44,855 bases of DNA from Lachnospiraceae bacterium (GCA_022787145.1 JALFVM010000189.1:1-44855), one strand, 5' to 3'; counted from the stretch's first letter, positions 33,825-43,063 are shown. Notes: generated from the sequence alone by a model not told the origin. Program-made: numbers and translations.

Positions 33825-33891
33825 CTATCTGACCGAAAAAAAGTACAGGACTTCATATTCTTTTTATTTTTTCCAAATTTTTTCTCAAAAG

Positions 33892-33920
33892 TTGCGAAAC
33901 CATTTCTCAAATGTTATGAT
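33892..33920 (+). promoter_or_regulatory. Promoter of the malic enzyme operon
   Basis: TTGCGA (33892-33897) and TATGAT (33915-33920) are 17 bases apart, pointing to a start near 33927. AAGGAG follows at the right distance from the ATG at 33964. Confidence 0.6.
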
Positions 33921-33963
33921 ATTACTAAACAAGTAAAAATGATTTGAAAAAGGAGTCTAAGTT

Positions 33964-35112
33964 ATGACAATTAATGAAAAAGCACTGCAGCTGCATGAGC
34001 AGTGGAATGGAAAACTGGAAACTACTTCAAAGGCACCGATCAGTTCAAGAGAAGATCTGGCACTCGCCTACACACCGGGCGTTGCAGAGCCATGCAAAAA
34101 AATCGCCGAAAACCCGGACGATGTTTATAAATACACCATCAAATCCAACACGATCGCCGTTGTATCAGACGGAAGTGCCGTTCTCGGCCTCGGAAACATC
34201 GGAGCAAAGGCAGCCATGCCTGTTATGGAAGGAAAAGCAGTTCTCTTCAAAGAGTTCGGCGGCGTCAATGCATTCCCGATCTGCCTGGACACCCAGGATA
34301 CCGATGAGATCGTCAAAGCAGTCAAACAGATTGCACCAGCCTTCGGCGGAATCAACCTGGAAGACATCTCCGCACCGAGATGCTTCGAGATTGAAGAGCG
34401 TCTGAAAAAAGAGCTCGACATCCCAGTCTTTCACGATGACCAGCACGGTACTGCCATCGTAGTTCTCTCCGGTGTCATCAACGCACTGAAAATCACAGGC
34501 AAGAAAAAAGAAGACTGCAAGATCGTCGTAAACGGCTCAGGAGCTGCTGGAATCGCCATCTCCAAGCTGCTATTAAGCTACGGTTTCAAACATCTGACAC
34601 TGTGCGACAGCTCCGGTATCGTATCCAGCAAATCCAAACGCCTCAATGACATCAAACGCGAAATGCTCAAAGTCACCAACCTGGAAGACAAATCCGGTAC
34701 ACTCGCAGACGCCGTTGTCGGCACAGACATCTTCGTCGGCGTTTCCGCTCCGGGCGTTCTGACACAGGATATGGTGCGCACCATGAACAAAGACGCCATC
34801 ATCTTTGCGATGGCAAATCCAGTTCCGGAGATTCTTCCGGATGAGGCAAAAGCAGCAGGAGCCCGCATCGTCGGCACAGGAAGATCCGACTTCCCGAACC
34901 AGATCAACAACGTAGTTGCCTTCCCTGGCATCTTCAAGGGCGCACTGGAAGGCCGTGCACCGCAGATTACAGAAGAGATGAAGCTCGCTGCCGCAGAGAC
35001 ACTCGCAGCACTCGTCAGCGACGAGGAATTGAACGAAGACTTCATTATGCCGGAAGCTTTTGACCCACGCGTGGCAGAAGCAGTCGCAGAGGCAGTCAAA
35101 AAACTGATTTAA
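33964..35112 (+). CDS. NAD(P)-dependent malic enzyme
   Basis: A 382-residue short-form malic enzyme, converting malate to pyruvate and CO2. YTPGVAEPCKKIAENP (36-51) holds the catalytic Tyr, FHDDQHGTAIVVLSG (156-170) a metal-binding Asp, and NGSGAAGIAISKLL (190-203) is the dinucleotide-binding loop. Whether it uses NAD or NADP is not clear. Third codon positions are strongly C/G-biased, as in highly expressed genes. It is followed after 3 bases by the radical SAM gene. Confidence 0.93.
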   Translation: MTINEKALQLHEQWNGKLETTSKAPISSREDLALAYTPGVAEPCKKIAENPDDVYKYTIKSNTIAVVSDGSAVLGLGNIGAKAAMPVMEGKAVLFKEFGGVNAFPICLDTQDTDEIVKAVKQIAPAFGGINLEDISAPRCFEIEERLKKELDIPVFHDDQHGTAIVVLSGVINALKITGKKKEDCKIVVNGSGAAGIAISKLLLSYGFKHLTLCDSSGIVSSKSKRLNDIKREMLKVTNLEDKSGTLADAVVGTDIFVGVSAPGVLTQDMVRTMNKDAIIFAMANPVPEILPDEAKAAGARIVGTGRSDFPNQINNVVAFPGIFKGALEGRAPQITEEMKLAAAETLAALVSDEELNEDFIMPEAFDPRVAEAVAEAVKKLI

Positions 35113-35115
35113 TCT

Positions 35116-36039
35116 ATGAACTGGAATCAAAAACCTTATCACTCTCTCGACTATATGCTCAGAGAGCGATTCGGAGAAAAAATTTACAAAGTTTCTCTGG
35201 ACGGAGGCATGACCTGCCCAAACAGAGACGGGACAACAGGAACGGGCGGCTGCATTTTCTGCAGCGCCGGCGGTTCCGGTGATTTTGCCGGTGATCGGCG
35301 CCTGTCCATCACCGGGCAGATTGAACAGCAAAAACAACTGCTCTCCAGGAAAAGACCAGCAGGAAAATACATCGCCTATTTTCAGGCTTACACAAACACG
35401 TACGCCCCGGTTCCCTATCTTCGCCGTATATTTTCAGAGGCTCTGGCACATCCTGACATCGTCGGATTGTCCATCGGCACACGGCCGGACTGCCTCGGCA
35501 AAGAGGTTCTGGCACTTCTGTCTGAGCTAAATCAACAAAAACCCGTGTGGGTGGAACTCGGTCTGCAGACGATTCACGAGGGGACTGCGCGCTATATCCG
35601 GCGCGGCTACGAACTGGAATGTTTTGAGACTGCCGTAAAAAATCTCCGGCAGATTTCGATTGAAGTCATCGTTCACACGATTCTCGGCCTTCCCGGCGAG
35701 ACGCGCGAAGACATTTTTCAGACGATGGACTACCTCAATCATCAGGACATCCAGGGAATCAAACTCCAGCTTCTCCATGTGCTCCGCGGCACAGACCTCG
35801 CAGTCGACTACGAAAAAGGGTTGTTTGACGTGTACACGATGGAAGAATATTTAGATCTTCTGATTGGCTGTCTGGAGCGTCTTCGCCCCGACCTTGTTGT
35901 CCACCGCATCACCGGGGACGGCCCAAAGAAACTTTTGATTGCACCTGCCTGGAGCAGCAGCAAACGAACCGTGCTGAATGCGCTCCACAAAGAAATGAAA
36001 GAGCGCAACACCTGGCAGGGAAGATTATATTTCATTTAG
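35116..36039 (+). CDS. TIGR01212-type radical SAM protein (YtqA-like)
   Basis: A 307-residue radical SAM enzyme with the family's long-spaced cluster motif: C34, C46 and C49 (C-x11-C-x2-C in TCPNRDGTTGTGGCIFCSAG). GLQTIHEGTARYIRRGY (about 151-167) and HTILGLPGETREDI (195-208) fit the Elp3-like radical SAM barrel. The substrate is unknown. It starts 3 bases after the malic enzyme stop. The close linkage suggests co-transcription rather than a shared pathway. Confidence 0.88.
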   Translation: MNWNQKPYHSLDYMLRERFGEKIYKVSLDGGMTCPNRDGTTGTGGCIFCSAGGSGDFAGDRRLSITGQIEQQKQLLSRKRPAGKYIAYFQAYTNTYAPVPYLRRIFSEALAHPDIVGLSIGTRPDCLGKEVLALLSELNQQKPVWVELGLQTIHEGTARYIRRGYELECFETAVKNLRQISIEVIVHTILGLPGETREDIFQTMDYLNHQDIQGIKLQLLHVLRGTDLAVDYEKGLFDVYTMEEYLDLLIGCLERLRPDLVVHRITGDGPKKLLIAPAWSSSKRTVLNALHKEMKERNTWQGRLYFI

Positions 36040-36054
36040 AAACGAGGAATGAGT

Positions 36055-36567
36055 ATGGCAAGCCCTTATACATTATATAAATTAATTATTCTCTATATGT
36101 TAAGCAAAGTAGACTATCCGCTGACAAATTCCCAGATTTCAGAATTTATTCTGGAGAAAGAGTACACAAACTACTTTCATCTACAGCAATCGCTGGCCGA
36201 AATGATCGACTCGAATCTTCTGGATAAGGAAACCATCCGCAACGCATCTTACTACCGGATTACCGATACCGGAAACTCTACGCTTGACTTTTTTGTCAAT
36301 GAGATTCCAACTGAAATCAAAGAGGACGTCAACACCTTCCTGCGCGAGAAAGGCTGTCAGCTGCGCGAAGAGGTCTCCGCGCTCGCAGATTACTACAAAT
36401 CTACGGTAGGCGAATATGCGGTTCGTCTGCAATTGAAGGAGCGCCATACGCCACTGATTGACATGACGGTCATCGTCCCGACGAAGGCAGCGGCACAGGC
36501 CATGTGTTCCAACTGGTCCTCCAAATGCCACGACGTCTACGCCGAACTTATGGAGACACTGCTCTGA
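36055..36567 (+). CDS. DUF4364 family protein (winged-helix-like)
   Basis: A 170-residue protein with an N-terminal winged-helix-like region (about 1-75: YKLIILYMLSKVDYPLTNSQ then ISEFIL and YYRITDTG) typical of DUF4364, a clostridial family with PadR-like features. The C-terminal part is mixed alpha/beta. DNA binding is inferred, not shown. The second ATG (36055) is used because GAGG lies 7 bases before it; the first ATG at 36049 sits too close. It is 15 bases after the radical SAM gene. Confidence 0.8.
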   Translation: MASPYTLYKLIILYMLSKVDYPLTNSQISEFILEKEYTNYFHLQQSLAEMIDSNLLDKETIRNASYYRITDTGNSTLDFFVNEIPTEIKEDVNTFLREKGCQLREEVSALADYYKSTVGEYAVRLQLKERHTPLIDMTVIVPTKAAAQAMCSNWSSKCHDVYAELMETLL

Positions 36568-36646
36568 TGCAGTTGTATTCATAAATAGAATCTATGGATA
36601 TACAGATGAGATGTGAATTATATGAGTGGAATGAAACAGGAAACTA

Positions 36647-36698
36647 CAAAAAACAGGAGGCAGTATCCCAGGTAAGGATACCGTCTCCTGTTCTTTTG
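36647..36698. terminator. Bidirectional terminator
   Basis: ACAGGAG (36653-36659) pairs with CTCCTGT (36685-36691) and GTATCC (36663-36668) with GGATAC (36676-36681). A and T runs flank both sides. It serves DUF4364 (plus) and rarA (minus). Confidence 0.8.
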
Positions 36699-36745
36699 TT
36701 TTCCATAGTTTCCTCCGGCCTTTGTTTTCTTGAAATCCGGCTGTT

Positions 36746-38086
36746 CTACTGCGATTGGTTTCCTTTTTTCTGCTGCCCTTTTATTTTTCTAAAATGCTCC
36801 CGAATTGTATGCTCATATCCCATATCGGACGGCTCATAAAATGTTTCATTGACAATTTCCGACGGCAAATATTGCTGCTCGACATAGTGATTTGAATAGT
36901 CGTGCGCATATTTATAATCGAGTCCATGCCCAAGCTTCGCCGCGCCGCTGTAGTGACTGTCGCGCAGATGCGGCGGCACAGTCGTCTTTGTCTTTTTGAC
37001 GCTTCTCATCGCTGCATAGATGGCATTGACTGCAGAATTGCTCTTTGGCGCGCATGCCACATAGGAGGCAGCCTGCGAGAGAATGATCTGCGCTTCCGGC
37101 ATACCGATGCGCTCTACCGCCTGTGCGGCTGACACTGCCACCGTCAGCGCCATCGGATCTGCATTTCCCACGTCCTCTGACGCGCAAATCATGATTCTGC
37201 GAGCGATAAACTTAATATCTTCTCCGGCATAAAGCATTTTTGCGAGGTAATAGACGGCCGCATCGGGATCGGAGCCGCGCATGCTCTTGATAAATGCCGA
37301 GATGATGTCATAGTGATTGTCCCCGTTTTTGTCGTAGCGAACCACTCGTTTTTGAATGCACTGGGAGGCTGTCTCAAGATCGATGTGAATCCAGCCGTCT
37401 TCGGAGCGCTTTGTTGTCAGCACGCCAAGCTCGATGGCGTTGAGTGCCGCTCTCGCGTCGCCTCCTGCCATGTCCGCAAGAAACTCCAAAGCATCTTCTT
37501 CGATTTTTGCCTTGTAATTTCCCAAGCCTTTTTTCTTGTCCTCGACTGCACGAAGAATCAGTGTCTTGATTTCCTCTTTTTCGAGTGGTTTCAGTTCAAA
37601 AATAATAGAGCGCGACAAAAGCGCGCCATTGACTTCGAAGTAGGGATTTTCTGTTGTAGCACCAATCAGAATAATGGTTCCGTCCTCCACGAAAGGAAGA
37701 AGGTAATCCTGCTGTCCTTTGTTAAAGCGGTGAATCTCGTCGATAAACAGGATTGTCTTTTTTCCGTAGGCACCGAGTGTATGCTGGGCCTGCTGCACCA
37801 CAGCCTCCATATCCTTTTTTCCGGCAGAGGTCGCATTGATCTGCGTAAATTCTGCGCTGGTGGTGTTGGCGATTACCTTCGCCAGTGTTGTTTTTCCGGT
37901 TCCCGGAGGTCCATAGAAAACGATGGAACTGAGTTTGTCGGCGCAAATTGCCCGGTACAGCAGTTTATCCTTTCCAATAATGTGCTCCTGACCAACCACT
38001 TCATCGAGCGTCGCAGGACGAAGACGGGAGGCCAGCGGTGATTCTTTTTCTAATGCGTTTTGTTTTGCGTATTCAAATAAATCCAT
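36746..38086 (-). CDS. rarA: Replication-associated recombination protein A
   Basis: A 446-residue AAA+ clamp-loader-like ATPase (RarA/MgsA), which acts at stalled replication forks. Walker A GPPGTGKT is at 59-66 and Walker B ILFIDEIHR at 112-120, with sensor 1 GATTENPYFEVN near 141-152 and the C-terminal tetramerisation region containing PPHLRDSHYSGAAKLGHG. It ends a minus-strand group begun at 39005. Confidence 0.95.
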   Translation of the reverse strand: MDLFEYAKQNALEKESPLASRLRPATLDEVVGQEHIIGKDKLLYRAICADKLSSIVFYGPPGTGKTTLAKVIANTTSAEFTQINATSAGKKDMEAVVQQAQHTLGAYGKKTILFIDEIHRFNKGQQDYLLPFVEDGTIILIGATTENPYFEVNGALLSRSIIFELKPLEKEEIKTLILRAVEDKKKGLGNYKAKIEEDALEFLADMAGGDARAALNAIELGVLTTKRSEDGWIHIDLETASQCIQKRVVRYDKNGDNHYDIISAFIKSMRGSDPDAAVYYLAKMLYAGEDIKFIARRIMICASEDVGNADPMALTVAVSAAQAVERIGMPEAQIILSQAASYVACAPKSNSAVNAIYAAMRSVKKTKTTVPPHLRDSHYSGAAKLGHGLDYKYAHDYSNHYVEQQYLPSEIVNETFYEPSDMGYEHTIREHFRKIKGQQKKGNQSQ

Positions 38087-38116
38087 CTCTGCAATTCTCC
38101 TGACTGTTTCGTTGTT

Positions 38117-38800
38117 TTATTCCAGAATCAGCTGATCCACAGTCACAAACGTGTATCCCTGTTCTTTCAAATCATCTGCAATGCGAAGTGCTGCATCCAC
38201 AGAACTGTCGTAAATATCATGAAGAAGGATGATGTCTTCATCCTGCACAACCTTTTCTACACGGCGCACCACCAGATTTACATCATCAGTGTTCCAGTCC
38301 ACGGGGTCTACCGTCCACAAAACGGGCAGCATCGTCACAATGCATTCCAGATTTTTCTTCCACTCTCCGAAAGGCGGCCTTATGAAAGTGGTGTATTGTC
38401 CGGTAACCTGATAAATAGCGTCGCTGGTCCGTGTGATTTCCTCGCATGCTTTGGCGTCTGACAATTGGGAAAGCTGTACGTGGTTAAACGTATGATTGCC
38501 GATGAGGTGTCCTTCTTCTTTCATACGCCTGACCAGATCTTCGTTTCCCTCGATATTTTTTCCCATAAGGAAAAAACTGGCCTTGATATTTCGTTCTTTC
38601 AGTCCGTCGAGCAGTCTCCCGGTAGATTTGCCTGAGGGGCCGTCGTCGAAAGTCAGTGCAACCCTCGGTGCTTCCCCTGTTTTTTCAGCCAATTGTGTAG
38701 AGGACACCATCGTCCCTTTTATTTCGCTCTTTCGAAGGAGTGCCCCCGCCAAAACGGCGAGCACTCCCAGAAAAGCAAGGATGTAACGGTCTTTTTTCAC
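38117..38800 (-). CDS. Polysaccharide deacetylase (NodB homology), membrane-anchored
   Basis: A 227-residue CE4 enzyme. One N-terminal membrane segment (7-22) is followed by the NodB domain: TFDDGPSGKST (50-60) with D52/D53, metal ligands H103 and H107 in GNHTFNHVQL, RPPFGEW (141-147) and VDPVDWN. A C-terminal LLHDIY supplies the last His. Relatives remove acetyl groups from peptidoglycan GlcNAc or MurNAc, or other polysaccharides, outside the cell. It lies between the small acidic protein and rarA. Confidence 0.88.
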   Translation of the reverse strand: MKKDRYILAFLGVLAVLAGALLRKSEIKGTMVSSTQLAEKTGEAPRVALTFDDGPSGKSTGRLLDGLKERNIKASFFLMGKNIEGNEDLVRRMKEEGHLIGNHTFNHVQLSQLSDAKACEEITRTSDAIYQVTGQYTTFIRPPFGEWKKNLECIVTMLPVLWTVDPVDWNTDDVNLVVRRVEKVVQDEDIILLHDIYDSSVDAALRIADDLKEQGYTFVTVDQLILE

Positions 38801-38840
38801 CAGTTGTTCACTCCCGCAGGAGTCTCCCTATACTATATGA

Positions 38841-39005
38841 CTACTGGCGAATATAAATTCCCTGTTCCTCAATCCAGTCTTCCAGATCTGCAAGCGCATC
38901 CTGTGCCCATGTCTCACTGAGCTCTTGCGTTGTGTTCTGCTCCTGTGCTGTGTTTGATTCCTGTTTGATTGCTGTTTCGGTTGTCATTTTTTTCTCTTCG
39001 CTCAT
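38841..39005 (-). CDS. Small acidic protein, unknown function
   Basis: A 54-residue protein, Gln/Glu/Thr-rich in its first half and ending DALADLEDWIEEQGIYIRQ. No family was recognised and no membrane segment is seen. GAGGAGG lies upstream of the ATG at 39005, which is preferred to an in-frame start at 39044. It is the first gene after the promoter at 39035-39063 and is followed by the deacetylase gene. Confidence 0.6.
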   Translation of the reverse strand: MSEEKKMTTETAIKQESNTAQEQNTTQELSETWAQDALADLEDWIEEQGIYIRQ

Positions 39006-39034
39006 AATGCCGCCTCCTCGTTTTTGATTGTTAT

Positions 39035-39063
39035 ATTTTATCACAGGACAGCGCGCGAGTAAA
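39035..39063 (-). promoter_or_regulatory. Promoter of the small protein-deacetylase-rarA group
   Basis: On the minus strand TTTACT (39058-39063) and TAAAAT (39035-39040) are 17 bases apart, 30 bases before the ATG at 39005. Confidence 0.55.
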
Positions 39064-39092
39064 GCTTCTCTTCACTGATGTGACTGTCCCAT

Positions 39093-40487
39093 TCACGCAA
39101 GCGCAGCCTGCAAACAGGTCAGTATGCTGGAAATATCCTCACCGGAAATTCCGGAGTAATTGAACACGGCAGTGGTCGGCGGCTGCTTTAACGGCTCGTG
39201 GAAATATTCGTCCAGCCAGGACAGGCGCATCCCCTGCTCTTCTACCCGCTGTTTCAGTTTCTCCAGGCTGCATTCCGTTTGAAAATGTACAAGAAAATGA
39301 AGGCCTGCATCTTCCTCCCTGATTTCGATTTTGTCTGCCAGACTGCTTTTTTCCAGTGCGCCGATTAAGGCATCTCTCTGGCTGCGGTAGTAATTTCTCA
39401 TGCGGTTGATGTGCTGTTCCAGATAGCCTTTTTTCATAAATTCCGCCAGTGTATACTGCTCAAACGCAGGAACGGTGCAGGAATAAAAACTGAGTTCGCG
39501 CCGGTATCGCTCCATCAGATGCTCGGGCAGCACAAGATAGCTGATTCGCATGGAGGGTGAAATCGTCTTGGAAAATGTGTTGATGTAGATGACCCGCTCC
39601 TGCCGGTCGATGCTTTGCATCGTGGGAATCGGTCTTCCCGTAAATCGAAATTCGCTGTCGTAGTCGTCCTCGATGATGTAGCGTTCTTCCTCCTGCATTG
39701 CCCAGCGAAGCAACTCCTGTCTTCGTTTGATGGGCATAACGATTCCGGTCGGGAAGTGGTGTGCCGGGGAAATGTGTACGATCTGCACGTCGCTTTTTTC
39801 TAAATCTTCCAGGGACAGTCCGCTCTTGTCCAGGAAAATATGGCGGCACTGCACATCGTTTTTTTCGTAGATTTTACGAATTTTCTGGTAGCCGGGATTT
39901 TCCACTCCGTAGATTTTGCCGCGACCAAGAAGCTGAATCAGCATTCCGTACAGGTACTCCGTTCCAGCTCCCACGATGATGCGCGACGGTTCTACCGACA
40001 TTCCCCGAAAATGATACAGATGCAGGGAGATTGCCTCACGCAGCTGTCGGACTCCCTGATATGGGGAGCGCATGAGAATCTCCGTCTTTTTTTCGGACAA
40101 TACGTTTCTCATCAGCTTTGCCCAGATGGAAAATGGAAAGTGGTCAACGCCTGTCGAGTTGGCAGTCAGGTCGCAGCGGTATTTTTTTTCCTCCACTTCC
40201 AGACTGATTTCCTGCGGTGCTTCTTTCGGCTGCGCGATTCGTTCCTCAAGACGGCGGACGAAATATCCCTTTTTCTCAACGCCATACACGTATCCTTCCA
40301 CCATAAGCTGAGCGTAAGCGTTTTCCACCGTGATCACACTGATTTTCAGATGCCTTGCCAGACTTCGCTTCGATGGAAGCTTCTCTCCCGCTTTGATTTT
40401 TCCATCTAAAATATCATTTTTCATGCATTTGTAAAGCCATTCATAAATGGGGGTATCTCCCCGTTCGTTAAAATCATAAGTAAGCAT
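39093..40487 (-). CDS. pdxR: PdxR-type MocR transcription regulator
   Basis: A 464-residue MocR-family regulator. A GntR-type winged helix (about 10-80: KLPSKRSLARHLKISVITVE) is joined to a fold-type I aminotransferase-like domain. In the latter, K307 in TFSKT is the predicted PLP-binding lysine and IEDDYDSEFRF (272-282) holds the cofactor-binding Asp and Tyr. It is divergent from pdxST, and PdxR proteins are known to control pdxST in response to PLP. The symbol rests on this context; the domain pattern alone gives only MocR. Confidence 0.88.
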   Translation of the reverse strand: MLTYDFNERGDTPIYEWLYKCMKNDILDGKIKAGEKLPSKRSLARHLKISVITVENAYAQLMVEGYVYGVEKKGYFVRRLEERIAQPKEAPQEISLEVEEKKYRCDLTANSTGVDHFPFSIWAKLMRNVLSEKKTEILMRSPYQGVRQLREAISLHLYHFRGMSVEPSRIIVGAGTEYLYGMLIQLLGRGKIYGVENPGYQKIRKIYEKNDVQCRHIFLDKSGLSLEDLEKSDVQIVHISPAHHFPTGIVMPIKRRQELLRWAMQEEERYIIEDDYDSEFRFTGRPIPTMQSIDRQERVIYINTFSKTISPSMRISYLVLPEHLMERYRRELSFYSCTVPAFEQYTLAEFMKKGYLEQHINRMRNYYRSQRDALIGALEKSSLADKIEIREEDAGLHFLVHFQTECSLEKLKQRVEEQGMRLSWLDEYFHEPLKQPPTTAVFNYSGISGEDISSILTCLQAALA

Positions 40488-40646
40488 GTTTTCTTCTCCT
40501 TAGTGAGTGTGAGACAGGGGACGATTCTGTATCCCACCTCTCCCTCTCAATCTGGTCTTATAAAAATATATTAAAATGGTTATTTTCATAATGTCAGATT
40601 TTATTATAATAAAGTGCAACACATTAGTAAAGGGGATTATGAAAAA
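40488..40646 (+). promoter_or_regulatory. pdxR-pdxS divergent control region
   Basis: A consensus TATAAT lies at 40605-40610 on the plus strand for pdxST, with only a weak -35 near 40582-40588. AAAGTG follows directly at 40611-40616. The pdxR ATG has AAGGAG. An A/T-rich block fills 40558-40610, and TATAAAAATATATTAAAAT (40559-40577) is partly palindromic. The operator was not identified. Confidence 0.5.
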
Positions 40647-41522
40647 ATGAACAATGAACGTTATGGATTAAACAAAGAACTGGCACAGATGCTCAAGGGT
40701 GGCGTCATTATGGATGTTACTACTCCGGAGCAGGCAAAGATTGCAGAGGAGGCAGGTGCATGTGCAGTTATGGCACTGGAGCGTATTCCTGCTGACATTC
40801 GTGCTGCAGGCGGTGTTTCCCGTATGAGTGATCCGAAAATGATCAAGGGTATTCAGGAAGCTGTTTCGATTCCGGTTATGGCAAAATGCCGTATTGGTCA
40901 TTTCGCAGAGGCTCAGATTCTGGAGGCCATTGAGATTGATTATATTGATGAGAGTGAAGTTTTATCACCGGCAGATGATGTTTATCACATTGACAAGACT
41001 CAGTTTAAAGTTCCGTTTGTATGCGGTGCAAAAGATCTGGGCGAGGCACTGCGCCGTATCAACGAGGGTGCTGCCATGATTCGTACAAAGGGTGAGCCTG
41101 GTACCGGTGATGTTGTGCAGGCTGTTCGCCACATGAGAAAAATGCAGAGCCAGATTCGCCAGCTTACTTCTATGAGCAAGGATGAGCTGTTTGACGCTGC
41201 AAAAAATCTTCAGGTTCCTTATGATCTGGTTGTATACGTGGCTGAGAACGGCAAGCTTCCGGTTGTAAATTTCGCAGCCGGCGGTGTTGCAACTCCTGCA
41301 GATGCAGCTTTGATGATGCAGCTTGGTGCAGAGGGTGTCTTCGTAGGTTCCGGTATTTTCAAATCCGGCAATCCGGCAAAACGTGCTTCCGCAATCGTTC
41401 AGGCAGTGACAAACTACACAGATGCCAAACTTCTTGCAGAGCTTTCTGAGGATCTCGGCGAAGCTATGGTTGGTATCAACGAGAGCGAGATTGAATTATT
41501 AATGGCGGAGCGTGGTAAATAA
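40647..41522 (+). CDS. pdxS: Pyridoxal 5'-phosphate synthase, synthase subunit PdxS
   Basis: A 291-residue TIM-barrel enzyme that builds PLP from ribose 5-phosphate, glyceraldehyde 3-phosphate and ammonia from PdxT. The two catalytic lysines are present: K80 (VMAKCRIGH) and K148 ([10 protein letters not shown]), with D23 in MDVTTPEQA. The ATG at 40647 gives the usual [14 protein letters not shown]; the frame extends to 40614 but not with family sequence. AAAGGGG lies 11 bases before the ATG, rather far. The stop overlaps pdxT. Confidence 0.97.
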   Translation: MNNERYGLNKELAQMLKGGVIMDVTTPEQAKIAEEAGACAVMALERIPADIRAAGGVSRMSDPKMIKGIQEAVSIPVMAKCRIGHFAEAQILEAIEIDYIDESEVLSPADDVYHIDKTQFKVPFVCGAKDLGEALRRINEGAAMIRTKGEPGTGDVVQAVRHMRKMQSQIRQLTSMSKDELFDAAKNLQVPYDLVVYVAENGKLPVVNFAAGGVATPADAALMMQLGAEGVFVGSGIFKSGNPAKRASAIVQAVTNYTDAKLLAELSEDLGEAMVGINESEIELLMAERGK

Positions 41523-42097
41523 TGAGAATTGGAGTTTTGGCAGTCCAGGGGGCTTTTATTGAACACAGACATATTTTGGAATCCCTGGGAACAGAAACTT
41601 TTGAGATTCGTCAGCTCGCAGATTTGAATGAGCCGATGGATGGAATCATCATTCCCGGAGGTGAGAGCACGGTAATCGGAAAGCTTCTCACAGATCTTGG
41701 CATGATGGAGCCTTTAAAAGAAAAAATCCGCGCAGGTCTTCCTGTATTTGGCACCTGTGCCGGTATGATCCTGCTCGCCGATAAGATTGAGAATCCTACC
41801 CAAAAGCAGGTAAACCTGGGAACTATGGACATTACCGTTGTGCGTAATGCTTACGGAAGACAGCTTGGAAGCTTCCACGCATGTGCCGATTTCGGTCCTT
41901 CCAAAGAAGTTCCTATGACATTTATTCGTGCACCTTATATCAGCGAGGTTGGCCCAAATGCGGAGATTCTGTCTGAAGTTGACGGCCATATCGTGGCAGC
42001 TCGTCAGGATAACCAGCTCGTAACAGCTTTTCATCCGGAACTGACACAGGATACACGAGTTCATGAGTATTTCCTGAATTCTATTGCGGCATCATAG
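41522..42097 (+). CDS. pdxT: Pyridoxal 5'-phosphate synthase, glutaminase subunit PdxT
   Basis: A 191-residue class I glutaminase that feeds ammonia to PdxS. The triad is complete: C79 in FGTCAGM, H171 and E173 in AFHPEL. PGGEST at 45-50 is the conserved oxyanion-region loop. The ATG overlaps the pdxS stop (TAATG), so translation is coupled, matching the 12:12 complex known for the pair. Confidence 0.97.
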   Translation: MRIGVLAVQGAFIEHRHILESLGTETFEIRQLADLNEPMDGIIIPGGESTVIGKLLTDLGMMEPLKEKIRAGLPVFGTCAGMILLADKIENPTQKQVNLGTMDITVVRNAYGRQLGSFHACADFGPSKEVPMTFIRAPYISEVGPNAEILSEVDGHIVAARQDNQLVTAFHPELTQDTRVHEYFLNSIAAS

Positions 42098-42161
42098 GAG
42101 CTGTGTTCTGTTGCAGCATTATAAAAATTTTTTCCTATTATATAGGATTATACAGAATAGT

Positions 42162-42200
42162 GAAATAGGGACGGATCAAACCCGTCCCTATTTCTTTTTT
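42162..42200. terminator. Terminator shared by pdxST and lgt
   Basis: Thirteen-base perfect arms GAAATAGGGACGG (42162-42174) and CCGTCCCTATTTC (42182-42194), with a seven-base loop and six Ts on the plus side. The last codons and stop of lgt lie within the right arm. Confidence 0.88.
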
Positions 42201-43039
42201 GCATATTGGTACACGTTACACAAGACGCAGACAATGACCAGTGCTGCCGACAGAACTTGTGACACCGGAAGTCCGATTCCCGGAAGCAGAAGCTGGTCTG
42301 TGCGCAGGCCCTCAATCCAAACTCTTCCAAGTCCATAGCCTCCCAAATATGCCATAAATACCTGTCCTTCCCATTTCTTATGACGAATCAGCCACAACAA
42401 AAACAAAAGAAGTGCCAGATTCCAAAGGCTCTCATAAAGAAAGGTCGGATGCACCTGAATAAATTCCACGCCATCTATGACCTGCACATGCTCCCACATT
42501 TTCTGCGTAATCTCATTTTGACGCACCGCATCTACGGGAAGCTGCATTGCAAACAGCCCATCTGTATAATCTCCAAACGCCTCTCTGTTAAAGAAATTGC
42601 CCCATCGTCCCATCAATTGTCCGAGCGGAAGCCCGATACACATCGTATCGAGCATGGTAGAAAGTCGCACTTTCTTTATTTTTCCGCAAATGCAGGCTGT
42701 CAGCACTCCAAAGATGATTCCGCCGTAAATGGCAAGTCCGCCATTTCGGATATGAAAAATCTCCGCCGGATTCTGGCTGTAATAGTCCCAGGAGAACGCC
42801 ACATAATAAATTCTCGCGCCGACCACACCCACGGCAATGGAAATCATGATTGTCGTAAAATAAAAATCGTCATCCTGCCCGGTTCTTTTTGCTTCTGCCG
42901 AGATCAGGCAGACAGCCAGGAGCATTCCAAATGCTATGACAATGCCGTAATAAGCAATTTCAAATCCAAAGACTGTAATACTCTTTCCCACATGATCCAG
43001 ATAAATACCAAGATGCGGAAAATTAATTGACATATTCAT
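42188..43039 (-). CDS. lgt: Phosphatidylglycerol-prolipoprotein diacylglyceryl transferase
   Basis: A 283-residue membrane enzyme with about seven helices that adds diacylglycerol to the lipobox Cys of prolipoproteins. The signature GRWGNFFNREAFG is at 144-156, preceded by GGLAIYGG (100-107). A C-terminal KKK tail ends the protein. AGGAG lies about 10 bases before the first ATG; a start two codons later is possible. It follows ychF after 24 bases. Confidence 0.95.
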   Translation of the reverse strand: MNMSINFPHLGIYLDHVGKSITVFGFEIAYYGIVIAFGMLLAVCLISAEAKRTGQDDDFYFTTIMISIAVGVVGARIYYVAFSWDYYSQNPAEIFHIRNGGLAIYGGIIFGVLTACICGKIKKVRLSTMLDTMCIGLPLGQLMGRWGNFFNREAFGDYTDGLFAMQLPVDAVRQNEITQKMWEHVQVIDGVEFIQVHPTFLYESLWNLALLLFLLWLIRHKKWEGQVFMAYLGGYGLGRVWIEGLRTDQLLLPGIGLPVSQVLSAALVIVCVLCNVYQYAKKK

Positions 43040-43063
43040 ACTACAACAGCTCCTGTTCTGGCT

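Noticed and set aside
34573-35337. 254-codon minus-strand frame opposite the malic enzyme and radical SAM genes
   Set aside because: It crosses two real genes on the other strand and shows Cys/His-rich low-complexity typical of antisense frames.
40638-40649. Three-codon mini-frame (M-K-K) whose stop overlaps the pdxS start
   Set aside because: The ribosome-binding site is too close to its ATG to serve it; no evidence of a leader peptide.
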